From NCBI GenBank assembly GCA_965246855.1, contig CBDFFP010000005.1:434001-498000 (forward strand): a DNA stretch of 64,000 nt, in the 5' to 3' direction. The position numbers and the translations under genes are program-made. Positions 62,030 to 64,000 of this stretch are shown here, piece by piece (position 1 is the stretch's first letter; each line of letters starts with the position of its first letter). The notes beneath the pieces were generated by a model. That model saw only the letters and a list, made by a program, of their open reading frames with translations, was not told where the DNA came from and ran no database searches. Source of the DNA: UBA1952 sp965246855 (GTDB taxonomy: Bacteria; Bacteroidota; Bacteroidia; Chitinophagales; Chitinophagaceae).

Positions 62030-63094
62030 ATGGCTACAACGCTTCTCGCCGATAACCTTTTGGCTGCCGTTTTTCAGGATTTCGAGAACCTGTATTACCA
62101 CTTGAAACAGGAATATCAGGACCCGCCGATGATTAACGACGCGGTGATTGACATTGTGCGCAACCTGCGCGCGCGGCTCTTGGGAGAGTTTGGCGTAGAC
62201 CCGGTTATCCAGCGCGCCTACGCCGATTTTGAGCGTCTCTCTGGTGCGCCGCTCGGCTCTATGTACCTCATGGGCATCGACACCAAAAACGTGTTGGGCA
62301 CCGAGCATAAAAACGCCGCCGACATGCGCCTCTGTATCGACCTGATGGAGACGCTTTACACCCGGCCCGACATTCGTTATTTCGTCCTCGTAGCCGGTGA
62401 CCGCGACTATATTCCGGTGGTGCAGCACCTACGCAGTCAGGCGCGGCAAATAAAAGTGGTGGCCTTCCGAAAGGGTCTTTCCGGCGACCTGCTGGAGATA
62501 CTCGGCAAGACCAACGTAATAGACGCCGAAAGCCTTTTGAGCGACGAAATGCGCGAGGCCCTGCTGCGTCACAAGACGGCGGTGATTGGGAAAATGGGCC
62601 TCACGATTACCGGCAAAATAGAGCTGCCGGAAGTAAGGAAGTCCACCGTTCCGGCCCCCGAAAAGAAAGACGTTCCTACGGTTGTTTCGCCTACGCCTGC
62701 AACCCTATCCGCCACTACGCCGCCGCCGCCCGCCAGGCCTACCTACGCATCTTCTTATCCTGCACCTGCCTACCCTGCGCCTGCGTTTCCGCAAAAGAAC
62801 ACGTCGGAGATTTTCAAAAACCGAATGCCCGTGGTGAACGCCGATGCGCGCACCTGCCTGGAAGCGTTGTTGCGTTTTAAGGAGATGCGCAACGTAACGG
62901 AAGTGTGGCTCCAGCCCTTCGTGCGCCAGCTTACCGATGAGCTTCCTTTCCTGAACGAACACGAGCGCAAACGCCTCTTGGTGGACCTAGAGCGCCACGG
63001 CGCCATCGCCATTGAGAAGCGCGACGGCGACCCGTATCCCTATTCCGTTATCCTCACCAACTACGACCATCCGAGCGTGATGGATATGTTGTAA
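62030..63094 (+). CDS. NYN-domain (DUF88/LabA-like) RNase-type protein
   Basis: The 354-residue product has an N-terminal NYN domain of the PIN superfamily: FQDFENLYYHL (first Asp), KNAADMRLCIDLMETLYTRP (middle acidic set) and YFVLVAGDRDYIPVVQHLRS. A Pro/Ala/Tyr-rich linker (about residues 205-262, including TTPPPPARPTYASSYPAPAY) joins it to a helical C-terminal domain of about 90 residues, possibly a winged helix/OST-HTH type. NYN proteins are putative metal-dependent RNases. It precedes the acetyltransferase gene by 3 bp. Confidence 0.8.
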   Translation: MATTLLADNLLAAVFQDFENLYYHLKQEYQDPPMINDAVIDIVRNLRARLLGEFGVDPVIQRAYADFERLSGAPLGSMYLMGIDTKNVLGTEHKNAADMRLCIDLMETLYTRPDIRYFVLVAGDRDYIPVVQHLRSQARQIKVVAFRKGLSGDLLEILGKTNVIDAESLLSDEMREALLRHKTAVIGKMGLTITGKIELPEVRKSTVPAPEKKDVPTVVSPTPATLSATTPPPPARPTYASSYPAPAYPAPAFPQKNTSEIFKNRMPVVNADARTCLEALLRFKEMRNVTEVWLQPFVRQLTDELPFLNEHERKRLLVDLERHGAIAIEKRDGDPYPYSVILTNYDHPSVMDML

Positions 63095-63097
63095 GAA

Positions 63098-63502
63098 ATG
63101 CACGCAGAAATTTCCACCGACCCCTCGCGTTTAGACGTGCCTTTCATTCAGTCTTTTCTTACCCAAACTTATTGGGCGAAAGCCCGCAGCCGCGAAATGG
63201 TGGAGACCTGCATCCGTCACTCGCTGAACTTTGGTGTGTACTTGTCTGGCAGGCAGATTGGTTATGCGCGCGTGGTAACCGACTATGCCGTCTTCGCTTA
63301 CCTCATGGACGTTTTTATTGAAGAAGCACAGCGGGGAAAAGGGTGCGGAAAGCAACTGGTCCATTTCGTGCTGCACTGCGAAGAACTGCGGTTAGTTCAA
63401 CATTGGAAGTTGGCGAGCAGCGATGCGCGGGGCTTGTACGAGTTGTTTGGATTTCACGCGCTTTCCCACCCCGAGAAAAACATGGAGTGGCGGAGGAGAT
63501 GA
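63098..63502 (+). CDS. GNAT-family N-acetyltransferase
   Basis: The 134-residue product has GNAT features: VYLSGRQIGYARVVTDYAVF and the acetyl-CoA loop DVFIEEAQRGKGCGKQLVHF, then ASSDARGLYELFGFHALSHP. It would transfer an acetyl group from acetyl-CoA to an unknown acceptor. It starts 3 bp after the NYN gene, so the pair is co-transcribed. Small size fits the single-domain family. Confidence 0.85.
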   Translation: MHAEISTDPSRLDVPFIQSFLTQTYWAKARSREMVETCIRHSLNFGVYLSGRQIGYARVVTDYAVFAYLMDVFIEEAQRGKGCGKQLVHFVLHCEELRLVQHWKLASSDARGLYELFGFHALSHPEKNMEWRRR

Positions 63503-63569
63503 GTAAAGAAGTCTGCGTCTATTCTGCGGGGAATTCAGCGGTATTCTGCGGGGAAAAATAAACGTGCGC

Positions 63570-64000
63570 TCACTTAAACGGGTGCCGGCTTTCCCAATCA
63601 CCCTCATTCTCTGCCAGCGAAGCTTGTAGCTTATCCACGAGGACGCGGGCGATGGCGTTGCGAATGTGCAGGAAGCTGTGGAGATACACCGGCTTTGCGC
63701 CGAGGCGGGCCTTTGCTTCTAATGCCGTGCGGCCAAAAATGATTTTAGAAGCGCGCAACGCGATGCCTCTTGCCACCGCCGACAGCAGGATGTTGAAGTA
63801 AAGCTGCCGCTCCCGGTTGCGCTCGTAATCAAACCCGATGTAGAACATATCCAGCACGCCGGGATGCTGCCACGCGGAGGCAAAAGCCACGAGCTTTTCT
63901 TCCTCATAAAAACCCCAGACAGCGAAGCGTTCACCGAAAGTTTTTTTGAGGAAGGGGAGATAATTCCGGGGCAAAAAGCCCAGCCGCACGGGTTGGTTTT
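63570..64000 (-). CDS. Acetyltransferase-like protein, N-terminus beyond window
   Basis: At least 143 codons are open to the right edge; the GTG at 63989 is probably internal since the frame continues upstream (NQPVRLGFLPRNYL). Residues FAVWGFYEEEKLVAFASAWQ, DMFYIGFDYERNRERQLYFN and SKIIFGRTALEAKARLGAKP fit a GNAT/FemAB-like acyltransferase fold common in Bacteroidetes. It converges with the GNAT gene to its left. Function not assigned. Confidence 0.6.
   Translation of the reverse strand, partial: NQPVRLGFLPRNYLPFLKKTFGERFAVWGFYEEEKLVAFASAWQHPGVLDMFYIGFDYERNRERQLYFNILLSAVARGIALRASKIIFGRTALEAKARLGAKPVYLHSFLHIRNAIARVLVDKLQASLAENEGDWESRHPFK

Overview
The window looks like chromosomal DNA of a Bacteroidota (Bacteroidetes), most like the Chitinophagaceae/Saprospiria side of the phylum. 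The evidence is a PorP/SprF-family outer-membrane protein beside a 2401-residue PKD-repeat adhesin with a type IX secretion (T9SS) type B tail, a nuclease with a T9SS type A tail, many lipoproteins, no Shine-Dalgarno signals, and promoter-like TAnnTTTG -7 boxes just upstream of many genes. No rRNA, tRNA, CRISPR array or intact insertion sequence was found.

Layout. 1-9.9 kb (minus strand, AT-rich at its left end): a cluster ending in a very large RHS-like secreted protein that runs off the left edge, with two lipoproteins (one OmpH/Skp-like), an Ig/FN3-like secreted protein and a 984-residue protein with coiled-coil and barrel-like parts. 10.3-10.95 kb: the catalytic half of a broken tyrosine recombinase. 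11-18 kb: an Omp85-type barrel gene diverging from a complete RND tripartite efflux operon. 18.7-20 kb: secreted endonuclease/exonuclease/phosphatase. 20.4-31.1 kb: a composite type I restriction-modification locus, hsdM-hsdS-[xre-immA-PIN-parB-like-nuclease-like]-hsdR. 31.3-34.4 kb: HxlR regulator/azoreductase pair, DUF3108 protein and a flippase-like membrane protein. 34.35-43.3 kb: ruvC, PorP/SprF protein and giant adhesin. 43.5-49.8 kb: pdxJ, isoaspartyl peptidase, cyanophycinase and cyanophycin synthetase, i.e. a cyanophycin storage locus. 49.9-54 kb: five tandem small lipoproteins and an M28 peptidase. 54.4-59.5 kb: sulfatase-like membrane enzyme, FabK-like enoyl-ACP reductase, acpP, fabF, rnc. 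59.5-64 kb: Fic protein, a helical protein of unknown function, NYN-domain protein and two acetyltransferase-like genes.

The most unusual signal lies between genes. At least six intergenic arrays (about 12.25, 18.08, 23.07, 45.61, 60.68 and 61.61 kb) repeat with a period of 21 bp (or 42 bp), yet each uses its own sequence word. Because 21 bp is both seven codons and two DNA helical turns, the arrays read as heptad-repeat pseudo-proteins on both strands and could equally be phased protein-binding or hairpin arrays. Two of them share a 27-bp boundary and bracket the RND efflux operon; two others built on GTAC-centred words bracket a single gene. Other intergenic DNA holds REP-like palindromes and the dispersed inverted-repeat element beginning TTTGTCATCC. 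These arrays, the composite restriction locus with its ParB-like/nuclease-like pair, the RHS-like export cluster and the ruvC divergent pair with overlapping start codons deserve the closest look.
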